In this document: piece after piece, positions 1 to 6,747 of the stretch
How positions within the stretch are numbered: the first letter of the stretch is position 1
Layout: every line of letters starts with the position of its first letter
NCBI GenBank assembly: GCA_964512995.1
Contig: CAZELM010000074.1
Location: 1 to 13,000, forward strand
Reading direction: 5' to 3'
Source of the DNA: CAZELM01 sp964512995
GTDB taxonomy: Bacteria > CSSED10-310
Length of the DNA stretch: 13,000 nt
Made by a program: the position numbers and the translations under genes
The notes under the pieces: model-generated
What the model was told of the DNA's origin: nothing
The model's database searches: none
What the model saw: the letters and a program-made list of their open reading frames with translations, nothing else

Positions 1-279
1 GGGACATTATCGGAGAAGATGGGAGGTGAGCTGATGACCATCGCTGAAAAACTGAAAAAAGAAGGATTTGACCAGGGTATCGAGAAGGGCATCGAGAAGG
101 GAGCGGTCCTGAATGCACGGGTTGCGGTGATCGATGTATTGGAGACGCGATTTGGAGCGGTTCCGGATGCGATCCGGCAGATCATCGAGACGATGGATGA
201 TCTGGACCGGTTGAATCGGCTTCACCGTAAGGCGGTGACGGTTCCGGATATCGATCGATTTTATGCATTGCTGGCATGA
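1..279 (+). CDS. Rpn/PD-(D/E)XK transposase-like protein, C-terminal part (cut by window edge)
   Basis: The reading frame is open from base 1 and ends at TGA 277-279, so about 92 C-terminal residues are present and the start lies outside the window. The visible part has the charged, repeated linker GIEKGIEKG after an AEKLKKEGFDQG helix. It is followed by a helical tail (LETRFGAVPDAIRQIIETMDDLDRLNRLHR, written here in pieces: LETRFGAVPDAI, then DDLDRLNRLHR). This layout is typical of the C-terminus of Rpn/YhgA-like recombination-promoting nucleases and related PD-(D/E)XK family proteins, where the nuclease domain is N-terminal. The catalytic domain is not visible, so activity cannot be judged. 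An in-frame ATG at 19 exists, but the frame continues upstream, so it is probably internal. These genes are often multicopy and mobile, which fits an accessory neighbourhood. Confidence 0.7.
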   Translation, partial: GTLSEKMGGELMTIAEKLKKEGFDQGIEKGIEKGAVLNARVAVIDVLETRFGAVPDAIRQIIETMDDLDRLNRLHRKAVTVPDIDRFYALLA

Positions 280-489
280 TTCCAATCCCCTGGTTTTCCG
301 GTAGTCAAGAAGAACAATAACCCGGAAATCGCATTGAACCGGAGAATGATTTCTATATTCAGCGGACTGCATGGATGGGCAATTTTTATAAAGCCATCTG
401 TTTCTTGAAATGTGTTTCCGGTTCCGGAAGATGATTGCAAATAACAATCAGCCGCATATCCGTGCAGATTGGGCAAATGCATTTTTCTA

Positions 490-684
490 TTATGCGGGAA
501 CTCCTTTTTCATATAAAAATTCGGGATCAAAATCCAATTCGTTAGGCCATTGAATTGAATCGAAACAGATCTTCACTGAATTGAACAAGGCAATATTTTT
601 CAGCTCCGCGTATTTCCCTTGATTTAAATATGGCTTCGCGTCAAATATGCGCTGCTCATTATTTTCAAATTTTACGTGAATCAC
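490..684 (-). CDS. DUF2442-type small protein
   Basis: A 64-residue protein. The order of motifs, HVKFENNEQRIFDAKPYL, then ELKNIALFNSVKI, then IQWPNELDFDPEFLYEKG, matches the DUF2442 family: a short beta-rich domain that ends in a W-P-N-x-x-D-x-x-P-x-x-L-Y signature. The start is GTG at 684-682. An in-frame TAA lies six codons upstream and no ATG is available; the Shine-Dalgarno sequence is weak (AGGCAA). Members are usually small stand-alone proteins, often encoded beside a DUF4160 protein and sometimes listed with toxin-antitoxin-like pairs. No DUF4160 partner is visible here on either side, so this copy looks orphaned. Function is unknown. The upstream side (minus-strand sense) is a degenerate copy of an intergenic repeat seen again at the right end of the window. 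Confidence 0.75.
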   Translation of the reverse strand: MIHVKFENNEQRIFDAKPYLNQGKYAELKNIALFNSVKICFDSIQWPNELDFDPEFLYEKGVPA

Positions 685-690
685 TTGCCT

Positions 691-743
691 GTAATCAGAT
701 TATTCTGCAGAATCAGCGCTATTCGTTTCATCTGCGGTTCAGA
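691..743 (-). repeat. Degenerate intergenic repeat upstream of the DUF2442 gene
   Basis: Read on the minus strand, this stretch begins TCTGAACCGCAGATGAAAC and continues with CGCTGATT and ATCTGATTA motifs. TCTGAACCGC followed by a GAT-rich stretch is shared with the 133-base tandem repeat at the right end (for example 12690-12699), so both appear to be members of one degenerate repeat family built from CGCTGATTACGC-like words. It lies directly before the GTG start of the DUF2442 gene. Confidence 0.4.
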
Positions 744-881
744 CAATATGAAAGAGATAACTTTGGCTGAAGCGATCTGGCTTTCCGATTGTTTTGGGAA
801 AAAATCTTTTGTTATTGTGGACTTGATATAAATCTGTCATACAGATCCTGAATATTGGGATGAAACATTCTTGAGGAGACG

Positions 882-1115
882 ATGAGGAGGAGATTTCGGA
901 AGAAAACCAAGTATGTTCATGAAGGGAAGTATGTCGCTGAAGTAGAGGTGGAATTAATTGAGGAAGATGGTGATTGGTCACCGTATCTGAGTATTAATGA
1001 TGCCTATAAACTTGATGATGTCAGAGAAGCTCTTCGACGGGGTGACCTGATGAGCGCATCGCAATATGGTCGAATATTCGAGCTTCGTAGTATCGCCCAT
1101 GATAAAATCGCGTGA
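882..1115 (+). CDS. Conserved small protein of unknown function (77 aa)
   Basis: The start ATG 882 is preceded by a good Shine-Dalgarno sequence (TTGAGGAGACG). The N-terminus is strongly basic (MRRRFRKKTKYVHEGKY). It is followed by an acidic beta-like segment (AEVEVELIEEDGDWSPYLS), then DAYKLDDVREALRRGDL and SASQYGRIFELRSI. The pattern K-Y-V-A-E-V-x-V-E-L-I ... W-S-P-Y-L-S ... D-A-Y-K-L-D-D-V-R-x-A-L-R-x-G-D-L is one I recognise from many short hypothetical proteins of bacteria with abundant toxin-antitoxin modules, but I cannot assign a Pfam name or activity. The size and a start codon only 2 bases after the stop (ATG 1118, a 22-codon frame) resemble a two-gene module whose second gene has decayed. 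That reading is inference. Confidence 0.65.
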   Translation: MRRRFRKKTKYVHEGKYVAEVEVELIEEDGDWSPYLSINDAYKLDDVREALRRGDLMSASQYGRIFELRSIAHDKIA

Positions 1116-1316
1116 CAATGTCTAGTTCTAATCTCCTGGAAAAAATAATCGATGATTTAGTTTCTTGCATCGATCTCTTTCGATAATAAATGAAGCTTCT
1201 CAACTATAATGGTTTTGACACAATTTTACGTGTTCAAAAAAACCTGAAAGAATCTGTTTGGACTGGATACGGTGACGCAACTTCATCAGCGCAGAACGAT
1301 GGCACTGGGCTTGTTT

Positions 1317-1450
1317 CCCTCACCCCGCCAGCCTCGTTGAAGGATTGATCCCTTTTGAATTGCCCGGCGACCCTCTCCCGGCGGGAGAGGGTAAAGAAGG
1401 AATCTGCCCATATGCCCTTCCCAATTCATGGGGAAGGATTTGGGATGAGG
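1317..1450. repeat. Palindrome-rich MITE-like element
   Basis: The outer ends form an imperfect inverted repeat: CCTCACCCC at 1318-1326 and GGGATGAGG at 1442-1450, with one mismatch in nine. Inside are two strong hairpins. One is ACCCTCTCCC (1370-1379) with GGGAGAGGGT (1383-1392), a perfect 10-bp stem with a 3-base loop. The other is CCTTCCC (1416-1422) with GGGAAGG (1431-1437). There is no coding capacity. The layout is that of a small non-autonomous element or a REP-like intergenic repeat. A shorter relative with CCTCACCCC and a CCTCTC/GAGAGG stem is present at 8182-8216, which supports a dispersed family. Target-site duplications could not be identified by eye. Confidence 0.55.
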
Positions 1451-1688
1451 TCAAATAGCACCGAATCATGATATAATAGCATTTCCTGGATCATATCCTC
1501 TCACAACTGTTATCGATTTCAACGATATCATTTGATTTGATAATTGTCTTTATTCCAAACATTAACCCCCTGTTCAGCATCGTATAAATCGAATCTGCGC
1601 TTCTCCTGTTCATCATATCGATTCAGAATCCAATTTATCGTAATGAGGTGGCTCTGACTTTTTTCGCACCAAGAGATTGGAGGCAGCG

Positions 1689-1757
1689 ATGCCTGAGAAC
1701 CGGGGAATTCGTTTCACAAAAAATTTACTTGAAATCGTTTTTTTTTTTTGTATATAG
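1689..1757 (+). other. Short open frame with strong ribosome-binding site ending just after the poly-T tract
   Basis: ATG 1689 is preceded by TTGGAGG (1676-1682) at a suitable distance. The frame runs 22 codons to TAG 1755-1757 and reads through the 12-T tract as Phe codons. If one T were added (or ribosomes slipped by the equivalent amount), the next frame is free of stops from 1748 to TGA 1910-1912. That TGA overlaps the ATG of the downstream gene as ATGA. The encoded residues resemble nothing I know. It may be a chance frame in a leader region; it also overlaps the promoter candidate at 1729-1756, and both readings are unlikely to hold together. Confidence 0.2.
1729..1756 (+). promoter_or_regulatory. 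Sigma70-like promoter candidate with a 12-T spacer
   Basis: A -35-like TTGAAA (1729-1734) and a -10-like TATATA (1751-1756) are separated by 16 bases, 12 of which are a T run (1738-1749). Initiation would fall near 1763, giving a leader of about 145 bases before ATG 1909. Because the homopolymer lies between the two boxes, a change of one or two T would alter spacing. Confidence 0.45.
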
Positions 1758-1778
1758 CGAGAGATAGTCAATCGGATC

Positions 1779-1848
1779 GAAGAAGCATCTTCCAGCAGGT
1801 GAAACCCTGCGATGGTAGGCCCTCTATGGCAATTATAGAAACAGTTCT
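1779..1848 (+). promoter_or_regulatory. Stem-loops in the leader of the dockerin-protein gene
   Basis: Two perfect 5-bp hairpins follow closely: GAAGA-AGCA-TCTTC (1779-1792) and GCAGG-TGAAAC-CCTGC (1795-1810). A weaker one, AGAA-ACAG-TTCT, lies at 1837-1848. I compared the stretch by eye with the consensus of c-di-GMP-I, lysine, TPP, THF and fluoride riboswitches and found no match. It may be a structured 5' leader affecting mRNA stability, or chance. Confidence 0.25.
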
Positions 1849-1908
1849 GTTCGGTATGGAATTCAAATTATCTTGGTGCTTTCAAAAGCAGGTCTTCAGG
1901 AGGACAAC

Positions 1909-3606
1909 ATGAATGTATTTTTAAAACCTTCAACTCTTTGTTTCTTGTCGGTTCTGTGTGCGGGTGTGTCAATGGTGGCGACGGGAATGACGTTCGCATC
2001 CGGGCTGTTCGCTGCGGATGCGAACACGGAGTCATCGATTATGGATGGATCGACTTTTTATCAAGCCACCACCCTTCAAGGCATGAGATATAGTAGTAAT
2101 GGCGGGTTGATAACGCTACCTTCGGGTATCGTGGTTTCGGCAAGAATAGATGCCAACTGTGGATACAATTGTGATAGAATCGCTTTATTGAAATATGACT
2201 ATGATGGGAATCTGCTCTGGTCCAGCAGTTTCGATGCCAACAATATCTATTCAGCGACATACGGGTATTGTTTATCCCAAACCCCTGATGGCGGATTTGT
2301 TGTCGGTGGAATCGGGGCGAATCATCATGCTCTGCTCGTCAAATTTACTGATGCGGGATCGTACTCCTGGTCGCATTCGATCGATCTGGGTTACTGGGTG
2401 GGGATAACGGGCGTTATTCCGGTGTCTGATGGATTTCTATGTTCAGCAAGCGGGAGCGGAGTGGATTTATGGGTTTTCAAAACCGACAGCATCGGTGAAA
2501 TACAATGGATGAAACGATATGAAATTGGAAATGAATCTATCCATTTTTCCTCACGCGGTACAAAGTTAATCCATGACGGAGGTTTAGTGATCTGTGGTAT
2601 CACCTGTGATGGGTGGGGAAACTCTGACGGAAATTCGTGTCTCTTGAAGCTTGATCCCGATGGAAATATCATCTGGTCCCAGCGGTTCGGTTCCAATCAA
2701 TTCACCGTATCAGGTTGGCAGCAACTGGACAATGGCAATTTGATACTGGCGGGTGGTTCAAGTCGTTATGGATATTACTCGTCGCAGTTGTCTATTATCG
2801 GATTCGACAGTGATGTGAACTTCCTCTTCTGGAAAACATCCGACCAGTCACGAGGTGCAAGCACCATCCTCACTACTTCGGATGGCGGATTCCTTGTATC
2901 CTCTTCGCCTCAAGGATCTGCCGATATCTGTTTATCATTTTTTGATTCAACAGGCGAGGTAATATCCTCTCGTCGAATTCAGAATAATGCCGATTATGGT
3001 ACATCGCTTGCTCGAGCACCCGATGGCGGATTTGTGATCAGTGGGGTACGTTATGATTATGCGCCTGATGCGTATTTTCAGCACTTGCTAATAAAGACCG
3101 ATTCCGAAGGTTCGATTGAAAATTGTCCTGCGGTTTCCACCTTCGTTCCCACGTTCACCGATTACCCGTTCGTTTCGTCCCCGATCTCGTTTTCCGCCGT
3201 GACGCCTCTTCCAACATTCGCCTATCCAACGCCTGTCATCGGCGGACCGTATACACCGATCAGAACGACCCTCTGTCCTGAAACGCCGACTCCAACGCGT
3301 ACACCAACGTCAACACCAACCCCGGTGCCCACCGACACGCCGGTTCCGACCTCCACACCGACCGAACCCCCGACAGTATCTCCCACACCGGAATGTCGGC
3401 ACCATGGTGATGTCAATCAGGATGGAGAAGTCTCCGCGGGTGATGCGCAACTGGCATTTCTGATCGCACTGTCGATGGTTACGCCCAGCCACGAACAGGA
3501 GTGCGCCGCTGATTGCAATGCGGATGGAAGCATCTCGGCCGGCGATGCACAGGCTATTTTCCTGAGTGCGCTTGGTATGGGGGAATGTGTCGAATCGATT
3601 GAATGA
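1909..3606 (+). CDS. Secreted beta-propeller-like protein with P/T-rich linker and C-terminal dockerin-like domain
   Basis: ATG 1909 was chosen because AGGAGGA (1898-1904) stands just before it and a signal peptide begins there; a TTG 36 bases upstream would add 12 non-hydrophobic residues. The product is 565 aa. Residues 1 to about 36 form a signal peptide ending in an A-rich stretch (FASGLFAADA). Residues about 45-430 contain repeats of the form DGGFVVGGI, KLDPDGNIIWSQRF, DGGFLVSSS, DGGFVISGV, with 'D-G/T-G-x-x-x-W' turns, as in PQQ-like or delta-60-type propeller blades. Residues about 456-495 are a linker of PT repeats. Residues about 496-565 hold two EF-hand/dockerin-like copies, GDVNQDGEVSAGDAQLAF and ADCNADGSISAGDAQAIF, each with D-x-N-x-D-G calcium-loop residues and an SAGDAQ helix start. 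The dockerin pair suggests calcium-stabilised binding to a cohesin-like partner outside the cell; no cohesin gene is in the window. No catalytic residues were recognised. Confidence 0.85.
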   Translation: MNVFLKPSTLCFLSVLCAGVSMVATGMTFASGLFAADANTESSIMDGSTFYQATTLQGMRYSSNGGLITLPSGIVVSARIDANCGYNCDRIALLKYDYDGNLLWSSSFDANNIYSATYGYCLSQTPDGGFVVGGIGANHHALLVKFTDAGSYSWSHSIDLGYWVGITGVIPVSDGFLCSASGSGVDLWVFKTDSIGEIQWMKRYEIGNESIHFSSRGTKLIHDGGLVICGITCDGWGNSDGNSCLLKLDPDGNIIWSQRFGSNQFTVSGWQQLDNGNLILAGGSSRYGYYSSQLSIIGFDSDVNFLFWKTSDQSRGASTILTTSDGGFLVSSSPQGSADICLSFFDSTGEVISSRRIQNNADYGTSLARAPDGGFVISGVRYDYAPDAYFQHLLIKTDSEGSIENCPAVSTFVPTFTDYPFVSSPISFSAVTPLPTFAYPTPVIGGPYTPIRTTLCPETPTPTRTPTSTPTPVPTDTPVPTSTPTEPPTVSPTPECRHHGDVNQDGEVSAGDAQLAFLIALSMVTPSHEQECAADCNADGSISAGDAQAIFLSALGMGECVESIE

Positions 3607-3610
3607 TTTT

Positions 3611-3628
3611 GAGTGATGAATATCACTC
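3611..3628. terminator. Symmetrical hairpin between convergent genes
   Basis: GAGTGAT (3611-3617), loop GAAT, ATCACTC (3622-3628): a perfect 7-bp stem with a 4-base loop, placed between the stop of the dockerin-protein gene (3606) and the stop of the phosphatase-superfamily gene, whose TGA lies within the stem. Neither strand has a T-run after the stem, so a classic intrinsic terminator is not shown. It may still act as a bidirectional RNA end or stability element. Confidence 0.4.
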
Positions 3629-5311
3629 CTGCCGATACCCCAGAGCGTCCAGCTTCTGGATCGTTTCCGGAGACACATCCTCGGCCGCTGGAATACGCTG
3701 CTGATCCGCAGATCCGAATCCCGACTCGACCATCTGATCGAACCCGGCGGCCAGCTCCCCGTGAGTATCCCGGATATTGTCTGATTCACCCGGATCCTGC
3801 TGCAGATCATATAACTCCGATCCGGAGCCGTCGGCCATCCGGATATACTTCCAGCCGCTCGACCGGATACCCCTCTGTTTTCGCGCATCTTTGGCCATGA
3901 CGATGCCAAAGTTCTCAACCAGAGCCGTCTCCCGGTGATCATTCCGGTTCATCAGATCAAACCCGGTCATCTCCGGAGCGATCGGTATCGACAGAGCCGA
4001 CAACACCGTTGGCGCGATATCCAGCAGGCTCGTCAGGCGGTTATCCAGTCTGTGTGTCGGAAGCCCCGGACCCGACAGGATCATCGGGACATGAAGCGCA
4101 GGTTCATAGATGTCTTCCCCATGTGTATAAAACAACCCATGCTCCCCGAAACTCTCTCCGTGATCGGCCACGATGACAATGATCGTCCCGGCCAGCTTGT
4201 TCAGGCGATCCAGTTCGCGAAGGATATCCCCAAGCGCACGGTCGGTGACGGTCACCTCTCCCAGATATCGTTCTTCCGGTCTGCCCGGTTTTACATCATC
4301 CGGATCCGGACCGATTGCCGCCCGAGCACGATCCCAGTCATCCTCATCCGTCCAGACCCGGCCGGTTGTGATCCGATTGCGATAATACTCCCGATCGGCA
4401 ACCGGCGGCATATACGGCGCATGGGGATCAAAATAATGAACCCACAGAAAAAAGGGATGTTCACCTGTATATTTTCGCAGCCAGGGGAGCACCAGGGAGT
4501 TTGTCCAGTGTGCCGGCCGCTCCATCCGTCCCGCATGCCGCCACTCCAACAGGTATCGCAGCCACGACGCCTGCCGGAGATCTCCCGGAGATCCAAAGTC
4601 ATCCTGATACAGCATGAATCCCTGATCCAGTCCAAACCGGCGATCCAATGGGAAACAACTGACAAACGCCGATGTCCGGTATCCCGATTCCCTGAGAATT
4701 TCCGTCAGCGTCCGATTCGCTGGCGACAACCGGTATCGGTTCTCCACCGCGCCATGCACAGCCGGTAAGGTGGATGTCAATATGGATGCATGGGACGGTG
4801 TGGTCATGGGGACCGGACACACCGCCTGAGAAAACTGCCAGCCCATTCGTGCCAGATGATCCAGTACCGGTGTCGAGACGATGGCGTTCCCGCCGAATCC
4901 AACGCTGTCCGCCCGTAGCGTATCCAGCGTGATCAGCAGGATATTTTTTCCCTGATCGGGAGCCGCGCCCTGCACCGTCCGCAGCGACCAGCCCAGATTC
5001 GACATGCCGATCCATCCGGCCACGATCATCAATAACACCCCGGAGACCACCGCCGACCCGCGTAAACTCCCCCGCAGGATCGGCCGAACGAGGAAAAACC
5101 CGACACCACTGCACCCGACGCCGATCAATCCCATGCCAAACGCGTCGACGAAGATCAGACCCATGATCTGACCCATCTTGTGAAACGACGCCAGACCAAA
5201 ACTCATGATCATCAGTGCATCGAGCAGTCCCAGCACCGCGCCGGCATTGAACCCGCCCCAAAGCACCTGCACCCAGGCCGGAAACCGGATCTTTTTTCGT
5301 TTTGATCCCAT
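3623..5311 (-). CDS. Membrane-anchored sulfatase/alkaline-phosphatase superfamily enzyme with Thr in the nucleophile position
   Basis: A 562-aa protein counted from ATG 5311. Longer frames begin inside the preceding radical SAM gene; GTG 5314 is an alternative start, and no clear Shine-Dalgarno sequence is present, so translation may be coupled to the upstream gene, which ends 19 bases before. Residues about 12-110 hold three to four hydrophobic helices, then a periplasmic-type catalytic domain from about 122. Metal-site motifs are ILLITLDTLRAD (D130) and VIVADHGESFGEHG (D383, H384), with HGEDIYEPALHVPMILSGPG after them. The usual Cys/Ser-x-Pro-Ser-Arg formylglycine site reads T170-T-P-S-H, so no formylglycine can form there. 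A Thr nucleophile is known in lipid A phosphoethanolamine transferases of the same superfamily. Role inferred: hydrolase or head-group transferase at the outer face of the membrane. Substrate unknown. Confidence 0.8.
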   Translation of the reverse strand: MGSKRKKIRFPAWVQVLWGGFNAGAVLGLLDALMIMSFGLASFHKMGQIMGLIFVDAFGMGLIGVGCSGVGFFLVRPILRGSLRGSAVVSGVLLMIVAGWIGMSNLGWSLRTVQGAAPDQGKNILLITLDTLRADSVGFGGNAIVSTPVLDHLARMGWQFSQAVCPVPMTTPSHASILTSTLPAVHGAVENRYRLSPANRTLTEILRESGYRTSAFVSCFPLDRRFGLDQGFMLYQDDFGSPGDLRQASWLRYLLEWRHAGRMERPAHWTNSLVLPWLRKYTGEHPFFLWVHYFDPHAPYMPPVADREYYRNRITTGRVWTDEDDWDRARAAIGPDPDDVKPGRPEERYLGEVTVTDRALGDILRELDRLNKLAGTIIVIVADHGESFGEHGLFYTHGEDIYEPALHVPMILSGPGLPTHRLDNRLTSLLDIAPTVLSALSIPIAPEMTGFDLMNRNDHRETALVENFGIVMAKDARKQRGIRSSGWKYIRMADGSGSELYDLQQDPGESDNIRDTHGELAAGFDQMVESGFGSADQQRIPAAEDVSPETIQKLDALGYRQE

Positions 5312-5330
5312 CACTGTGACTCGAACTTTT

Positions 5331-6743
5331 TCAATAATTGTCTTTCCACAATACCGCCCGCCGGACCAGCTCCCACACCGGCATCCGATAGGTTCGGGAG
5401 TAGCGGTAGGCATACGTCAGTTGGAAAATCCACCGCAGAACCGGGCTGCCGGCATGATGTCTGGCCATCCATCGCACCCATGACGACAGGACCGGAAACC
5501 GGATCGGAATATAGAACAGCTTCTGGAGCGCCACCAGAGATGCGGCCTCCGGATTGGCGATCACCGTATCATTGAAATACGACTTCTGGAGCTGTTCCAC
5601 ATCGTAATCCGGCGGGAGGCATCCCAGACGCCGGGCTTCCTTCTCCAGATCCGTGCCCGGAAACGGCTGGATGATCGAACACCACGGGTAGTCCGCCCGG
5701 ATCTCCTGATTCAGAGTCACCGTCTCCCAGGCATTCTCAAACGTCTCTCCCGGCATGCCCACCATGTTGAATGTGCCGATTTTGATGTGGTATTTGCGTA
5801 GCAGCCGGGCAGTCTCGAAGATCTGCTCCCGGGAGATGTTCTTCCCCAGCACCTGGTTCCGGATCCGGTCATTGCCGCTCTCGATTCCAAAATATGCGAT
5901 ATAACATCCGGCCCGTTTCATGGCTGCCGCAAGCGGTTCCGTCAACAGATCCGCCCGGATGAGACAGGAAAACGGCAGATTCACTTCCCGGCGGTATCGG
6001 TCGAGGAATTCCACAAGCCAGTCCGGTTTCAATAAAAACACTTCGTCATCGAACCGAACGGATTTCAGGGGATACTTCCGGCGAACGGACTGGATTTCAT
6101 GGCATACTTTCGATGGAGCCGGTCTCCGGACCATCGGTCCCAATCCCCGATACAGCTCCTTGTAGGCTTTGTTGCAACAGAAGGAGCAGGTGAAGGGGCA
6201 TCCGCGGCCGGTGATGAAGTGCTTGCTCGGGCTCTCCCGGAGAATCGGATACTTGTAGTAAAGATCCCGATCCGGATCGGGGAGCGCATCCAGGTCGGTG
6301 ATCAACGGCCGCAGCGGATTCCGGATGATCTCCGTCCCCCGATTGATCCATAGATTGGCGATATGGTCGATGGGTTGACCGGCATCGATCCGGGTGGCCA
6401 GTTCCAGCATGGCCTCCTCCCCTTCCCCGATGCATACGGCATCCAGCCCCGGCGTTGTGACGATATCCGGGAAAAAGGTCGGGTGGGGACCACCGATCAC
6501 CGTGAAAGCAGGCCATTCCTTTTTAATGCGCGGGAGCAAGCGCGTCATCCAGTTATGACTGCCGCTGACCATATACGCTCCCACGATATCCGGCCGAAAT
6601 TCCCGGACCGCCCGTAGCACATTCTCGTCGTTGTGGTCGATGATCAGGTCGACGGAGTGATTTTCCCGTTTCAGGACCGCAGACAGAATCATAGTGCCCA
6701 GAAATTCGAACCAGAAGTTTTGGATGAACAGAATTCTGGCCAT
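5331..6743 (-). CDS. B12-binding-domain radical SAM protein (second of pair)
   Basis: 470 aa; ATG 6743 follows the previous stop by 4 bases, with AAGGTG upstream as ribosome-binding site. Residues 1 to about 145 form a B12-binding-like Rossmann domain (MARILFIQNFWFEFLGTMIL, RPDIVGAYMVSGS, TVIGGPHPTFFPD, CIGEGEEAMLEL). Residues about 175-390 form the radical SAM core with the cluster motif GRGCPFTCSFC, C182-x3-C186-x2-C189, which binds the 4Fe-4S cluster that cleaves S-adenosylmethionine; RFDDEVF, FGIESGNDRI and GMPGET are later core motifs. The C-terminal about 80 residues are basic and aromatic, as in enzymes that work near membranes. Such proteins methylate, cyclise or join unreactive carbons in lipids and secondary metabolites. 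The substrate cannot be read from the sequence. Confidence 0.88.
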   Translation of the reverse strand: MARILFIQNFWFEFLGTMILSAVLKRENHSVDLIIDHNDENVLRAVREFRPDIVGAYMVSGSHNWMTRLLPRIKKEWPAFTVIGGPHPTFFPDIVTTPGLDAVCIGEGEEAMLELATRIDAGQPIDHIANLWINRGTEIIRNPLRPLITDLDALPDPDRDLYYKYPILRESPSKHFITGRGCPFTCSFCCNKAYKELYRGLGPMVRRPAPSKVCHEIQSVRRKYPLKSVRFDDEVFLLKPDWLVEFLDRYRREVNLPFSCLIRADLLTEPLAAAMKRAGCYIAYFGIESGNDRIRNQVLGKNISREQIFETARLLRKYHIKIGTFNMVGMPGETFENAWETVTLNQEIRADYPWCSIIQPFPGTDLEKEARRLGCLPPDYDVEQLQKSYFNDTVIANPEAASLVALQKLFYIPIRFPVLSSWVRWMARHHAGSPVLRWIFQLTYAYRYSRTYRMPVWELVRRAVLWKDNY

Positions 6744-6747
6744 CGAT

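Larger units (their letters stand above)
1116..1872. other. Long intergenic region without a convincing gene
   Basis: About 757 bases, visibly richer in A+T than the right half of the window. It holds a 22-codon open frame starting 2 bases after the previous gene (1118), an inverted-repeat element (about 1317-1450), a small stem with a GCGA tetraloop (AGGCA-GCGA-TGCCT, 1681-1694), a 12-T tract (1738-1749) inside a promoter-like sequence, and the likely structured leader of the next gene. The stretch 1451-1675 shows no feature I can support. Confidence 0.6.

Noticed and set aside
748..831. 27-codon frame before the 77-aa gene
   Set aside because: Composition looks protein-like, but there is no ribosome-binding site and no recognisable family; too short to support.
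1190..1348. 52-codon frame on the plus strand
   Set aside because: No ribosome-binding site, and its last third is the translation of the repeat element; no recognisable protein pattern.
1779..1848. c-di-GMP or other known riboswitch
   Set aside because: The conserved loops expected for c-di-GMP-I and other classes were not found; only generic hairpins remain.
1909..2020. Lipoprotein signal in the dockerin protein
   Set aside because: The two Cys in the hydrophobic stretch lack a proper lipobox (Leu at -1), so a normal signal peptide is more likely.
3310..3942. 210-codon minus-strand frame across the convergent gene ends
   Set aside because: It overlaps the PT-linker and dockerin coding sequence and the phosphatase gene end; low-complexity R/G/S composition of a shadow frame.
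3935..4768. 277-codon plus-strand frame opposite the phosphatase-superfamily gene
   Set aside because: It is antisense to a gene with clear motifs on the minus strand and has no family pattern; the same applies to plus-strand frames at 6694-7527 and 9207-10112.
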